The notes under the pieces were generated by a model. The model was not told the origin of the DNA. It searched no databases and saw only the letters and a list, made by a program, of their open reading frames with translations. The position numbers were made by a program, and so were the translations under genes. Positions 25,095-34,338 of a DNA stretch of 64,000 bases are shown here, one piece after another. Where the stretch lies: the NCBI RefSeq assembly GCF_004211955.1, contig NZ_RHJI01000010.1, positions 248,001-312,000 on the forward strand, in the 5' to 3' direction. Origin of the DNA: Escherichia sp. E1V33. Lineage in GTDB: Bacteria; Pseudomonadota; Gammaproteobacteria; Enterobacterales; Enterobacteriaceae. Numbering within the stretch: position 1 is the first letter of the stretch; every line of letters starts with the position of its first letter.

Positions 25095-25814
25095 TTACAT
25101 CGGTTTAGGTCCACGCGCACAGTCAGTTGGCGAAAACGCAGCAATCACCTTGTGATCGATACCTTCATTCTCCCCCGCCAACTCAGCACTGAGTTTGGCC
25201 ATAAACTCCACCAGAAAACGGGCATTGTGTTGCGCCAGTTGTTTACCTTTTGCGGTTTGCATCGTTTGCGGTAGTTTCAGCAACTTAGTCTGGAAATGAT
25301 CCAGCGCGTAACGTTTATCATCGAGCGGGCGATGCTGCGCGAACGGATCTTCGCCATCAAACAGCGCCACACCCAACGCTCCTGAAACCGCAAACACTCG
25401 CGCCAGGCCAATCGCGCCTAAGGCTTCCAGCCGGTCAGCATCCTGCACGATTTTAGCTTCCGCCGTTAAGGGCGTAATTTGCGCACTGAAACTGTGTGCG
25501 GCAATGGCATGACAAACGGCCTCGATTTTCTCCGCCGGAAATTGCGCGAACTCTTCACATAGCAGGCGACGCGTCTCTTCTGCTGCCAGTATTGAAGATT
25601 GTTGCCGTTGCGGATGGTTTTTCGCCAGGCTCACGATATCGTGAAAATAACAGGCGGCTAAAATCACCAGCATATCGACTTCTTCATCTACCGCCAGTTT
25701 TTGTGCTGTCGCCCAAACGCGGCGAAAATGACACAGGTCATGGGCCCCATCCTGATATTGATGATGGCTCTTCAACCAGTTTTCGAATTGTGCCTGCCAG
25801 TGTTGTAAGTCCAT
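25095..25814 (-). CDS. yedJ: HD-domain phosphohydrolase YedJ
   Basis: The 239-residue protein starts [18 protein letters not shown] and carries an HD domain: the first His in [10 protein letters not shown], the HD pair in [13 protein letters not shown], and [12 protein letters not shown] for the last Asp. Metal-dependent phosphohydrolase activity is expected; the natural substrate is not known. The C-terminal end, [12 protein letters not shown], appears to be longer than in K-12, perhaps because of a change near the stop codon. It follows dcm in the same direction after a 43-base gap upstream of dcm's start. Confidence 0.9.
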   Translation of the reverse strand: MDLQHWQAQFENWLKSHHQYQDGAHDLCHFRRVWATAQKLAVDEEVDMLVILAACYFHDIVSLAKNHPQRQQSSILAAEETRRLLCEEFAQFPAEKIEAVCHAIAAHSFSAQITPLTAEAKIVQDADRLEALGAIGLARVFAVSGALGVALFDGEDPFAQHRPLDDKRYALDHFQTKLLKLPQTMQTAKGKQLAQHNARFLVEFMAKLSAELAGENEGIDHKVIAAFSPTDCARGPKPM

Positions 25815-25853
25815 ATGCGCTCCGCTGCCAAAGAGCCGCAACCTTAGCAGTTT

Positions 25854-26156
25854 TTACTCATAGCGTCTGCTACGTACGGGGCGAGGTCGCGTGTACCAGG
25901 CAATGCCGCCTAACAACGCCCCGACCATGGCCATAAACAAAAATCCCACTAACGCACCTAACCACTTTCCCGCAGTTGAACCTAAATCACTTTCAAATCC
26001 AGACACGGGGGCGTCAGGGATGCGGCTCATTACCCAGATGTAACGCGCCATTACCCAGACAAAATAACCACACCAGGTATAGAAAGCCCATAAAGCCAGT
26101 TTGCCGCCAGGGCTACGAGAAAGTCTTTCTTCCATTGCTGTCGAACCATACTCCAT
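25854..26156 (-). CDS. yedR: Inner-membrane protein YedR
   Basis: About 100 residues with two hydrophobic segments (LALWAFYTWCGYFVWVMARY and LGALVGFLFMAMVGALLGGI) and an Arg-rich C-terminus, RPRPVRSRRYE. This matches E. coli YedR, which is of unknown function. The start is uncertain: candidates are the ATG used here, one seven codons later (MEERLSRSP, the most conserved point as I recall) and a longer frame to 26237. None has a clear ribosome-binding site. Confidence 0.8.
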   Translation of the reverse strand: MEYGSTAMEERLSRSPGGKLALWAFYTWCGYFVWVMARYIWVMSRIPDAPVSGFESDLGSTAGKWLGALVGFLFMAMVGALLGGIAWYTRPRPVRSRRYE

Positions 26157-26385
26157 TTTGAGATAACCCGGAAAATTCAGACTCAACACTATTATGTGAT
26201 AAAAGTCACATTTTTCCACATCGGTCGAGCCAGTCAAGTCTCACTCATTTTTTGAACAAATATATGAATCTTAACCAGTGACATAATTTGCAGGAAAAAC
26301 AAGCCAGAGGGCATTTGTTTTTCATTTGAGGATAATTAATTAATTCATATTTTGAATATATTGGTGTTGAATACCATTATACCTT

Positions 26386-26472
26386 TTTTGTTTTCTGTGT
26401 CATGATAACCGCGTTATTAGCCTTTTATCGTCTTGTTTATGTTTTTGGGCCGGCATGATGCCGGCTTTTTTT
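26386..26472 (+). ncRNA. rseX: RseX small RNA
   Basis: A promoter-like pair TTGAAT (26352-26357) and CATTAT (26375-26380), spaced 17 bases, precedes a sequence ending in GGGCCGGCATGATGCCGGC plus a T run at 26466-26472, a textbook intrinsic terminator. Position between yedR and yedS and the sequence match my memory of RseX, the Hfq-dependent RNA that represses ompA and ompC and suppresses loss of the RseP protease. The 5' end is an estimate. Confidence is good for an RNA gene here and moderate for its exact ends. Confidence 0.8.
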
Positions 26473-26784
26473 ATGCATTCATTAATGTGAAGTCGATCAC
26501 ACCAAGTCTTTAGCTCAACAATCATTGATGCAACCCATCCTTTCCAAAGAACAATAAGCCATTGATATGAAAACATAAATAAAATGAATACTTATGTCTG
26601 TAATTCATAATTTTGAATTATATTAAATAAGATAGAAACATTCTGAAATCTTTTAAATATATTTGTTACATGTAATCTTTAAAATAAAATGAACTTCATA
26701 GAATAGTATCCAAATGTGCTTTTTTTTTGGATAACGGCACTTATTGATATATTCATGAAGATTATAATCACAAGGGAATACATA
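26473..26784. promoter_or_regulatory. AT-rich leader region of the yedS porin gene
   Basis: About 310 bases, very AT-rich, with no open frame of note. This must hold the promoter and regulatory sites of the porin gene. AT richness of this kind is typical of H-NS-silenced porin promoters such as Salmonella ompS1; I could not place specific OmpR or LeuO sites. Confidence 0.4.
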
Positions 26785-27972
26785 ATGAAAAGAAAAGTTC
26801 TGGCAATGCTGGTCCCGGCGTTATTAGTTGCTGGCGCAGCAAATGCGGCTGAAGTCTATAATAAAGATGGCAATAAACTGGATTTATACGGAAAAGTAGC
26901 GGGTCTGCACTACTTCTCTGATGACTCTGGCAGTGATGGCGACATGTCATATGCCCGTATCGGTTTCAAAGGTGAAACCCAGATCGCTGACCAGTTCACT
27001 GGCTATGGTCAGTGGGAATTTAACATTGGTGCAAACGGCCCTGAAAGCGACAAAGGTAATACCGCAACGCGTCTGGCATTTGCAGGTTTAGGCTTTGGTC
27101 AGAACGGTACTTTCGACTATGGTCGTAACTACGGTGTCGTATATGACGTAGAAGCATGGACCGATATGCTGCCAGAATTTGGTGGCGATACCTACGCTGG
27201 CGCCGACAACTTCATGAACGGTCGTGCTAACAGCGTTGCAACCTACCGTAACAATGGCTTCTTTGGCCAGGTTGACGGTCTGAACTTTGCTCTGCAATAT
27301 CAGGGTAATAACGAGAAAAGCGGATTATTTGGTCAAGAAGGTTCCGGTAACGGTAATGGCCGTAAACTGGCCAAAGAGAACGGCGACGGTTACGGCATGT
27401 CAACTTCCTATGACTTCGACTTCGGTTTAAGTCTGGGTGCGGCATACTCTAACTCTGACCGTTCTGATAACCAGGTTCACAAAGGTTATCATAATACTCG
27501 TTACGGAGACCGCTTCGATGCAACTGCTGGCGGTGAAACTGCAGAAGCATGGACCGTGGGTGCTAAATACGACGCTAATAACGTATACTTAGCAGCCATG
27601 TATGCTGAAACCCGTAACATGACTGGTTACGGTGATGCTGATGCTATCGCTAACAAAACGCAGAACTTTGAAGTTGTTGCTCAGTATCAGTTCGACTTCG
27701 GTCTGCGCCCGTCCATCGCTTACCTGCAATCTAAAGGTAAGGATTTAGGCGGTGTAAATAGTGATAACTTTGACAGCCAGGGTAATCATCATTACACCAA
27801 CAAAGATCTGGTTAAATATGTTGATATCGGTATGACCTACTATTTCAACAAAAACATGTCCACCTATGTTGATTATAAAATCAACCTGCTGGACAACGGC
27901 GACGACTTCTACAAAGAAAACGGCATCGCGACCGACGATATCGTTGCTGTGGGCTTAGTCTACCAGTTCTAA
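26785..27972 (+). CDS. yedS: Outer-membrane porin, YedS/OmpS1-like (intact)
   Basis: The 395-residue protein has a signal peptide ([21 protein letters not shown]) and then [19 protein letters not shown], the start of OmpC/OmpF-type general porins. The PEFGGDTY loop 3 constriction motif is near residue 130, and the protein ends with the beta-signal VGLVYQF. It should form a trimeric 16-stranded pore. I used the ATG at the signal peptide; an upstream extension of 23 residues is not credible. In K-12 yedS is split by mutations; here the frame is open throughout. A terminator follows at 28015-28050. Salmonella OmpS1 is quiescent and OmpR/LeuO regulated. Confidence 0.93.
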   Translation: MKRKVLAMLVPALLVAGAANAAEVYNKDGNKLDLYGKVAGLHYFSDDSGSDGDMSYARIGFKGETQIADQFTGYGQWEFNIGANGPESDKGNTATRLAFAGLGFGQNGTFDYGRNYGVVYDVEAWTDMLPEFGGDTYAGADNFMNGRANSVATYRNNGFFGQVDGLNFALQYQGNNEKSGLFGQEGSGNGNGRKLAKENGDGYGMSTSYDFDFGLSLGAAYSNSDRSDNQVHKGYHNTRYGDRFDATAGGETAEAWTVGAKYDANNVYLAAMYAETRNMTGYGDADAIANKTQNFEVVAQYQFDFGLRPSIAYLQSKGKDLGGVNSDNFDSQGNHHYTNKDLVKYVDIGMTYYFNKNMSTYVDYKINLLDNGDDFYKENGIATDDIVAVGLVYQF

Positions 27973-28014
27973 TCAGCCAACGCGCCGCGGCACGTAACTG
28001 TAAAACATAAAACT

Positions 28015-28050
28015 GCCTGAGTTCGTCCCTTATCGAACTCAGGCTTTTTT
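28015..28050 (+). terminator. Terminator of the yedS porin gene
   Basis: GCCTGAGTTCG and CGAACTCAGGC form an 11-bp stem followed by six T residues. It lies about 45 bases after the porin stop codon and just before the convergent universal-stress-like gene. Confidence 0.85.
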
Positions 28051-28060
28051 ATATCCCACT

Positions 28061-28465
28061 TCAAATCACCAACAGCGGCACGCTAAACTGCCGTAGCATG
28101 TCGATAAAACCCAATTCCTGCGTAGCTCCCAGCACAATAACATCAGCCAGTTGCTGTTCAGCAAGTTTCTTTATCCCTTCCGGAAGTGTGCCGAAATGAA
28201 CATACGTATGAATAAATCCTTCAGGCAAAACCAGTTGTTCTGCCATATAAGCTAAACGGCGCAAAGCCTGACCGCGTAGCGCTTCTTTAAAACGATGCAT
28301 ATCAGAAACATACCCACGCTCGAGAACTCTTAAATATTCCGGTATAAAGCCAAGTAAGTGAACATGCCCAGAAGAAACATTGGCGAAAAATTGCGCGTGC
28401 AAAAACGCTTGCTCTCTATCATCCCGAGAAAAAATATTCACCGGAATAACAATATTTCGGTACAT
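28061..28465 (-). CDS. Universal stress protein-like protein with reduced ATP site
   Basis: The 134-residue protein begins MYRNIVIPVNIFSRDDREQA and has the DVIVLGA strand of a Usp domain near its C-terminus. In UspF/UspG-type proteins that strand leads into a G-x2-G-x9-G-S/T ATP-binding motif; here it reads GATQELGFIDMLRQFSVPLL, with the last Gly-Ser part missing. ATP binding is therefore doubtful. It is convergent with the porin gene and has no operon partner. I do not recall it at this spot in K-12. The role is unknown. Confidence 0.7.
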   Translation of the reverse strand: MYRNIVIPVNIFSRDDREQAFLHAQFFANVSSGHVHLLGFIPEYLRVLERGYVSDMHRFKEALRGQALRRLAYMAEQLVLPEGFIHTYVHFGTLPEGIKKLAEQQLADVIVLGATQELGFIDMLRQFSVPLLVI

Positions 28466-29157
28466 AGGTATTCCCTGAAAAATTCAATATTAATCAACTG
28501 TGCCTGAATGATTACTGCATATTTTTAATGCTATATTTATGTCATTATCTTTGGAAAAGTTATCGTTGCTGCCCCGCTTTAGTCTCCAGCCCATTTCCTC
28601 TGACAAATTGTACAAAGAGCACATCTGATAACAAGTAATTAATCATATCTGTCATCAGTTAAACCTTAATCTGGATCATCATTTTTTCGCGATAATCTCT
28701 CGTGTCAGACAGTTTTACGATTATTTTTTGCTAATAATCTCATTTTCTTAACTTACATTCTCATGGCGTGGTCGGAGGGAGATTCTTTGCTTCAGCATTT
28801 GCCTGTCTTAAGCAAGATTCAGGGGAATTCTTCTATTATCGGCACCTCTGATGCTGCTCTAAGCATCACGTAAGCACAAAAAATCACCACAATTAAAAAT
28901 TGTGCTACCGTAAGTCAATATCCTGATTTCTGAAAAATGGACTAAAATAAATTAACACCAATTTCGAACACTTTACGCAATAAGGAAAAATTGGCATGAC
29001 TAATATTCAACACACGTGCGGAATAATCATCGCACGTTCCCCCTTCGCATACCGCTTTCGATATATTGACTCCAATTTCCAATCTGGTTAAAAATAGCAA
29101 CCAGCTCAGTCGCAAATATAGTGACTAACCTACATAAGCAACAACGAGGAATACACT
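28466..29157. other. Gene-less stretch before hchA
   Basis: About 690 bases without a credible gene. One short inverted repeat, CACAATT-AAA-AATTGTG, lies at 28888-28904 and could be an operator-like site. The right part should contain the hchA promoter, known in E. coli to be RpoS-dependent and H-NS-repressed. Parts look like decayed sequence. Confidence 0.4.
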
Positions 29158-30009
29158 ATGACTGTTCAACAAAGTAAGAATCCGCAAATCGATATGGCTG
29201 AAGATAATGCTTTCTTCCCGTCAGAATATTCGTTAGGTCAATATACCAGCCCGATATCTGATCTTGATGGGGTAGACTATCCAAAACCGTATAGCGGAAA
29301 GCATAAAATTCTGGTAATCGCCGCTGATGAACGCTATTTGCCAACCGATAATGGTAAACTTTTCTCAACAGGAAACCATCCGATAGAAACGTTGCTGCCG
29401 TTATATCATCTGCATGCCGCTGGTTTCGAGTTCGAGGTTGCAACGCTGTCTGGCCTGATGACAAAATTTGAATATTGGGCTATGCCGCGTAAAGATGAAA
29501 AAGTGATGCCATTCTTTGAGCAGCACAAATCTCTGTTCCTCAATCCGAAAAAATTAGCAGATGTTGTCGCCAGCCTCAACGCAGACAGCGAGTATGCAGC
29601 AGTCTTTGTTCCTGGCGGTCACGGTGCACTCATTGGTTTACCAGAAAGCAAAGACGTGGCTGCCGCGTTGCAGTGGGCAATTGAAAATGACCGTTTTGTT
29701 ATCTCCCTTTGCCACGGTCCGGCAGCCTTTCTGGCGCTTCGCCACGGCGATAACCCATTAAATGGTTATTCAATTTGCGCATTCCCTGACGCTGCAGACA
29801 AGCAAACGCCAGAGATTGGTTACATGCCGGGTCATCTGACCTGGTACTTCGGTGAAGAACTGAAGAAAATGGGCATGAACATCGTCAATGATGATATTAC
29901 CGGCCGGGTACACAAAGATCGTAAACTTTTAACCGGTGACAGTCCTTTCGCAGCAAATGCGTTAGGCAAACTGGCCGCACAGGAGATGCTGGCCGCATAC
30001 GTAGGTTAA
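29158..30009 (+). CDS. hchA: Glyoxalase III / chaperone Hsp31, HchA
   Basis: The 283-residue protein belongs to the DJ-1/PfpI superfamily. The catalytic cysteine is residue 185 in ISLCHGPAAFLAL, with the nucleophile elbow intact, and FVPGGHGAL precedes it. HchA converts methylglyoxal to lactate without glutathione, has been reported to deglycate proteins, and works as a heat-shock holding chaperone. ACGAGGAATACACT before the ATG gives the ribosome-binding site. In K-12 it is followed by the hprSR two-component genes; here a glycosyltransferase follows. Confidence 0.96.
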   Translation: MTVQQSKNPQIDMAEDNAFFPSEYSLGQYTSPISDLDGVDYPKPYSGKHKILVIAADERYLPTDNGKLFSTGNHPIETLLPLYHLHAAGFEFEVATLSGLMTKFEYWAMPRKDEKVMPFFEQHKSLFLNPKKLADVVASLNADSEYAAVFVPGGHGALIGLPESKDVAAALQWAIENDRFVISLCHGPAAFLALRHGDNPLNGYSICAFPDAADKQTPEIGYMPGHLTWYFGEELKKMGMNIVNDDITGRVHKDRKLLTGDSPFAANALGKLAAQEMLAAYVG

Positions 30010-30306
30010 TCGGCTGACACTTACCGTGGAATAAAAAGTGGGGGGATCACTCCCCCACTTAACAAACATGAAAACTACCACCTTCAATTGCTGACATTTT
30101 AACCCTTCCCTTACCTTTACTTTACGCCTCCCAGACAGATGAGTGCGGCACAAGCTGTTTTTAAACAGAATGATAATTTGCAAAAATGATTAATACATAA
30201 ATGATAAATATATAGTATATTCCGCATTATTATTTATCGATTTTAGAAACCAATCATTTCTGATAAACTTCACCATGTTTTAACCAGAATGGAAGCGAGG
30301 TTACAA

Positions 30307-31374
30307 ATGTCATTTTTATCAATTTTCAGACGTATTGCATTTGCGTATTATGATTATCGCTGCAAAGATACTGATATTGCAAAAAGTGAATTTGTAGTTA
30401 TCCACATTCCCGATCAAATTGGGGATGCCATGGCTATTTACCCAATAATCCGCTCGCTTGAACTGCATAAAATAAAACACTTATTGATTGTTACATCAAC
30501 AATTAATAAATCTGTTTTTGAGGCACTTCATCTGGAAAAAACAAAATTAACATTGGTCACTATGACAATGCAGGATTATGCCAATTTTAAAGAAATAAAA
30601 AAATTAGCAAAAAACATCAATGAACAATATGGAACGCCTGATCTTTGTATTGAAGCAATGCGCAAGAAAAACCTGAAGACGATGCTATTTATTAGTCACT
30701 TACGAGCCAATACAAATTTACAGGTTGTGGGTTTAACGATGAAATGTTATTCACCGGCCTGTAAATCGGCGTCGAAAATGGATCAGTCACTTCGCGCACC
30801 AGTACCGCTGACATGGGCCTTCATGATGCGAGAAGTAGGATTCCCCGCGCCCCCACCATTATTTGAATTGCCCCTCAGCGAAATAGTAATAAAAGAAGTA
30901 CGTTGTGAGATGCATTCATTAGGTTCATATATTGCTCTTAATTTAGAAGGTAGCGTGCAAGAGAGAACATTTTCACTAACAATGGCACAAAAAATCATCG
31001 AGATAATTAAAATACAATCAGACATGCCAATTGTCATTGTTCATGGTCCGAAAGGTTCACAAACAGCCCTGGAACTAACCCGGCATTTTGATAACGTTTA
31101 TCATTTGTCGTTATCACCTTCAATTATGCGGTCTGCAGCAATCATAAGAGATGCCTTCCTTGCAATAACGCCAGATACATCTATTTTACACATGGCAAGT
31201 GCTTATAATGTTCCTGTCATCGCCGTATATGCTGATTATAAGACTCGCTGGCCTGCCATGGCCGACATTTCAGAGACGATTGTAGTAGGAAAGGCTATTG
31301 ATCATCTAAATTTGGATGAATTCAGCAATACGCTGAAAAGGATTATCGCGAAAATTCCAGTCACAGCGCAATGA
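30307..31374 (+). CDS. Glycosyltransferase family 9 (heptosyltransferase-like) protein
   Basis: The 355-residue protein shows the GT9 pattern: HIPDQIGDAMAIYPIIRSL (the N-terminal fold of WaaC/WaaF/WaaQ) at about residues 32-50, LNLEGSVQERTF near 220 and ITPDTSILHMASAYNVPVIA near 287-306, where the D-T/S-x3-H-x-A motif binds the nucleotide sugar. Transfer of heptose or a similar sugar, perhaps to LPS or an autotransporter, is likely; the acceptor is unknown. I used the ATG behind GCGAGG rather than one six codons upstream. The AT-rich codon use suggests horizontal transfer. No such gene occupies this place in K-12 as I recall. Confidence 0.78.
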   Translation: MSFLSIFRRIAFAYYDYRCKDTDIAKSEFVVIHIPDQIGDAMAIYPIIRSLELHKIKHLLIVTSTINKSVFEALHLEKTKLTLVTMTMQDYANFKEIKKLAKNINEQYGTPDLCIEAMRKKNLKTMLFISHLRANTNLQVVGLTMKCYSPACKSASKMDQSLRAPVPLTWAFMMREVGFPAPPPLFELPLSEIVIKEVRCEMHSLGSYIALNLEGSVQERTFSLTMAQKIIEIIKIQSDMPIVIVHGPKGSQTALELTRHFDNVYHLSLSPSIMRSAAIIRDAFLAITPDTSILHMASAYNVPVIAVYADYKTRWPAMADISETIVVGKAIDHLNLDEFSNTLKRIIAKIPVTAQ

Positions 31375-31420
31375 AAGCTCTAACAAAAATTCAAACACTA
31401 AAGCACGTTTGCAGAAAAGC

Positions 31421-31447
31421 AAAAAGCCTGCTCGAAAGCAGGCTTTT
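31421..31447 (-). terminator. Terminator of tRNA-Asn (31456-31531)
   Basis: AAAAAGCCTGC...GCAGGCTTTT forms a strong hairpin with a T run on the minus strand, directly after the tRNA gene. The same hairpin with near-identical sequence follows the tRNA-Asn at 40119-40194. Confidence 0.85.
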
Positions 31448-31455
31448 CAGAAAAT

Positions 31456-31531
31456 TGGCTCCTCTGACTGGACTCGAACCAGTGACATACGGATTAACAG
31501 TCCGCCGTTCTACCGACTGAACTACAGAGGA
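31456..31531 (-). tRNA. asnT: tRNA-Asn (GTT)
   Basis: The 76-base gene reads TCCTCTGTAGTTCAGTCGGT at its 5' end, has anticodon GTT in CTGTTAAT, the GGTTCGAGTCC T-arm and an encoded CCA. Four identical copies occur in this window. Named asnT by its position next to mtfA. In K-12 asnT and mtfA are on the opposite strand relative to hchA and shiA. The gene is a common integration site for genomic islands such as the yersiniabactin HPI; none is inserted here. Confidence 0.97.
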
Positions 31532-31631
31532 ATCGTGAGAACGAGGCGAATATTACTTAGCAGCGCAGCGAGTGTCAACACTAAAATTCGCAAGTCATTT
31601 CAATCGGTTAATTAAGCAACAAAATTTATAT

Positions 31632-32429
31632 TTAATGAACATTTGGTGCTGAATAGGTGTTTCGCCCATTGGCATTTCGTAGCCGTTGTAATGGATCCTG
31701 CTTATAAAATTGACAGAAACGTTGCCACAACGAGGGGAAGCGTGGCGCAAAAAGTTCCGGTGCACTAAAAAAGTATTCGGAAAGTACGGCAAAACATTCT
31801 GCTGGGTCACTGGCAGCATAAGCATCGATGCTGGAGGCATTTTCGCCCACTAACTCAATTTCTTCCTGAATGTTATCCATCGCCGCATGAAGATCGTGTT
31901 CCCATCCAGCGACTTCACGTAAAGAAATGAAGGGAACCCCACTGGCGCGATCACCATTTCGTGTATCCAGTTTATGTGCAACTTCGTGGATAATCAGATT
32001 AAAGCCCGAGGCATCGAAAGAATCTTGTATATCGAGCCAGTTCAGCACGATTGGGCCTTGCTGCCAGCTTTGTCCTGATTGAACGATACGTTGATTATGC
32101 ACCAGCCCTATATCGTCTTCCCATTCATCGTCTACCACAAATGGCGCAGGGTAAATTAGCACTTCATGAAAACCATCCAACCATTCCAGTCCAAGCTCCA
32201 GAACAGGCAAACAGAAAAGTAAGGCGATGCGACTACTTTTCAATGCATCAAGTTCAAATCCTTGTAGCGGGACCAGTCTTTTTTGCTGCAAAAAACGTTC
32301 GGCAAGAGTGACTAGTTTGCTTTGCTCCTGCTCTGTCAGACATGTCAAAAGAGGTATCGCCAGAGCTTCCTTCCATGGGAGCGTATCTTCATGATCTGTT
32401 TCTTGTACTTTCCAGGGCCACTTAATCAT
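31632..32429 (-). CDS. mtfA: Mlc titration factor and zinc peptidase MtfA
   Basis: The 265-residue protein has the gluzincin motif HEVAH (in [18 protein letters not shown]) at about residue 149, with the third zinc ligand expected in the [14 protein letters not shown] segment. MtfA binds and inactivates the glucose repressor Mlc, which raises ptsG expression, and has weak aminopeptidase activity. The start used, MIKWPWKV, fits the family; an upstream frame is not supported. Together with tRNA-Asn and tRNA-Ser it forms a segment inverted relative to K-12. Confidence 0.94.
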   Translation of the reverse strand: MIKWPWKVQETDHEDTLPWKEALAIPLLTCLTEQEQSKLVTLAERFLQQKRLVPLQGFELDALKSSRIALLFCLPVLELGLEWLDGFHEVLIYPAPFVVDDEWEDDIGLVHNQRIVQSGQSWQQGPIVLNWLDIQDSFDASGFNLIIHEVAHKLDTRNGDRASGVPFISLREVAGWEHDLHAAMDNIQEEIELVGENASSIDAYAASDPAECFAVLSEYFFSAPELFAPRFPSLWQRFCQFYKQDPLQRLRNANGRNTYSAPNVH

Positions 32430-32522
32430 CGTTTTGCTCGCAAACTCGTCACTTGAACAAAATTGCACGGACAGGGACTGTTAAAATGCCAAATTTCCTG
32501 GCATCATGGCAACCATCTGAAC

Positions 32523-32612
32523 GGAGAGATGCCGGAGCGGCTGAACGGACCGGTCTCGAAAACCGGAGTAGGGGCAACTCTACCGGGGGTTCAAATCCCC
32601 CTCTCTCCGCCA
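32523..32612 (+). tRNA. serU: tRNA-Ser (CGA)
   Basis: The 90-base gene reads GGAGAGATGCCGGAGCGGCT at the 5' end, has anticodon CGA in GTCTCGAAAA, the long class II variable arm, GGTTCAAATCC T-arm and an encoded CCA. It decodes UCG and is the source of the supD amber suppressor in E. coli. It lies directly upstream of shiA; in K-12 serU is on the other side of mtfA. Confidence 0.97.
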
Positions 32613-32920
32613 ATCATTCAAGCAATTAGCTCACCTGGTGTCAGTGACACAAATCCCATTAGGAAAATTCAAAAAAATCCATCAGAGAAAAATAGCATCA
32701 GACGGGTATGCGTTGCAGCTTTCGCGTTCACATTTTTTTGTTCAACGCGGTTGTGATATGTAACTGCCCCCTCCCGGCCCTTCATCCTCAGTTCCTGGCA
32801 TAAAAACATTTGCAGATGCTTTCTGTCGCGGTAGTCTCATAAGGTTCGTTTATAGATCGACGGCAATGTGAGTTACCTTTTCCATACTAATTATAAAAAG
32901 ACAGAACAAACAGGATCACT
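32613..32920. other. Intergenic region between tRNA-Ser and shiA
   Basis: About 310 bases with no gene. The portion at 32690-32780 has a few GC-rich short strings but no clear repeat. It should contain the shiA promoter. K-12 has yeeJ and yeeL near this position; no trace is recognised here. Confidence 0.4.
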
Positions 32921-34237
32921 ATGGACTCCACGCTCATCTCCACGCGTCCCGATGAAGGAACGCTTTCGTTAAGTCGCGCCCGACGCGCTGCGTTAGGCAG
33001 TTTCGCGGGTGCCGTCGTCGACTGGTATGATTTTTTACTCTATGGCATTACCGCCGCATTAGTGTTTAATCGCGAGTTTTTCCCGCAGGTAAGCCCGGCA
33101 ATGGGTACGCTCGCCGCATTTGCCACCTTTGGTGTCGGTTTCCTTTTTCGTCCGCTCGGTGGTGTCATTTTCGGCCATTTCGGCGACCGCCTGGGGCGTA
33201 AGCGCATGTTGATGCTTACCGTCTGGATGATGGGCATCGCCACAGCATTGATCGGCATTCTCCCTTCGTTCTCAACTATTGGCTGGTGGGCACCAATTTT
33301 ACTGGTTATGCTGCGAGCTATTCAGGGATTTGCTGTTGGCGGCGAATGGGGAGGCGCTGCGTTGCTGTCCGTTGAGAGCGCGCCAAAAAACAAAAAAGCC
33401 TTTTACAGTAGCGGCGTCCAGGTTGGTTACGGCGTAGGGTTACTCCTTTCAACCGGACTAGTTTCATTGATCAGTATGATGACAACTGACGAGCAATTTT
33501 TGAGCTGGGGTTGGCGAATTCCTTTCCTCTTTAGCATCGTGCTGGTGCTGGGTGCATTGTGGGTTCGTAATGGCATGGAGGAATCCGCTGAATTTGAACA
33601 ACAGCAGCATAATCAAGCGGCAGTGCAAAAACGCATCCCGGTTATCGAAGCCCTGTTACGACATCCCGGTGCTTTCCTTAAGATTATTGCGCTACGACTG
33701 TGCGAGTTGCTGACGATGTATATCGTTACCGCCTTTGCACTGAACTATTCGACCCAGAATATGGGGCTGCCGCGCGAATTGTTCCTCAATATTGGTTTAC
33801 TGGTGGGTGGATTAAGCTGCCTGACAATTCCCTGTTTTGCCTGGCTTGCAGACCACTTTGGCCGCCGCAAGGTTTATATTACAGGGGCATTAATCGGGAC
33901 ATTAAGCGCATTTCCTTTCTTCATGGCGCTTGAAGCAGAGTCCATTTTCTGGATAGTTTTCTTCTCCATTATGCTGGCGAATATTGCACATGATATGGTG
34001 GTTTGTGTGCAACAACCGATGTTCACCGAGATGTTTGGTGCAAGTTATCGCTACAGCGGCGCTGGCGTCGGATATCAGGTTGCCAGCGTGGTAGGCGGTG
34101 GATTTACACCTTTTATTGCCGCCGCTCTCATTACTTATTTTGCTGGAGACTGGCATAGTGTCGCCATTTATTTGCTGGCTGGATGCCTGATTTCCGCAAT
34201 AACCGCTCTGTTGATGAAAGACAATCAGCGTGCTTGA
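32921..34237 (+). CDS. shiA: Shikimate transporter ShiA
   Basis: The 438-residue protein is a major-facilitator-superfamily H+ symporter with 12 membrane segments. The GHFGDRLGRKRMLMLT loop between segments 2 and 3 and RAIQGFAVGGEWGGAAL in segment 4 mark the metabolite:H+ symporter family with ProP and KgtP. ShiA brings in shikimate and dehydroshikimate. The start is the ATG behind AGGATCACT. It is transcribed alone, 101 bases before amn. Confidence 0.95.
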   Translation: MDSTLISTRPDEGTLSLSRARRAALGSFAGAVVDWYDFLLYGITAALVFNREFFPQVSPAMGTLAAFATFGVGFLFRPLGGVIFGHFGDRLGRKRMLMLTVWMMGIATALIGILPSFSTIGWWAPILLVMLRAIQGFAVGGEWGGAALLSVESAPKNKKAFYSSGVQVGYGVGLLLSTGLVSLISMMTTDEQFLSWGWRIPFLFSIVLVLGALWVRNGMEESAEFEQQQHNQAAVQKRIPVIEALLRHPGAFLKIIALRLCELLTMYIVTAFALNYSTQNMGLPRELFLNIGLLVGGLSCLTIPCFAWLADHFGRRKVYITGALIGTLSAFPFFMALEAESIFWIVFFSIMLANIAHDMVVCVQQPMFTEMFGASYRYSGAGVGYQVASVVGGGFTPFIAAALITYFAGDWHSVAIYLLAGCLISAITALLMKDNQRA

Positions 34238-34338
34238 TAGCTTGGCGAAGATCGTCCGATCTTCGCCTTACACTTTTGTTTCACATTCCTGTGACATACT
34301 ATCGGAAGTGCGGTAATTGTATGGAACAGGAGAGACAT

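Noticed and set aside
34183..34338. N-terminal extension of Amn by 52 residues
   Set aside because: It runs back over the end of shiA, lacks a ribosome-binding site and exceeds the known length; the ATG at 34339 has a good AGGAG.
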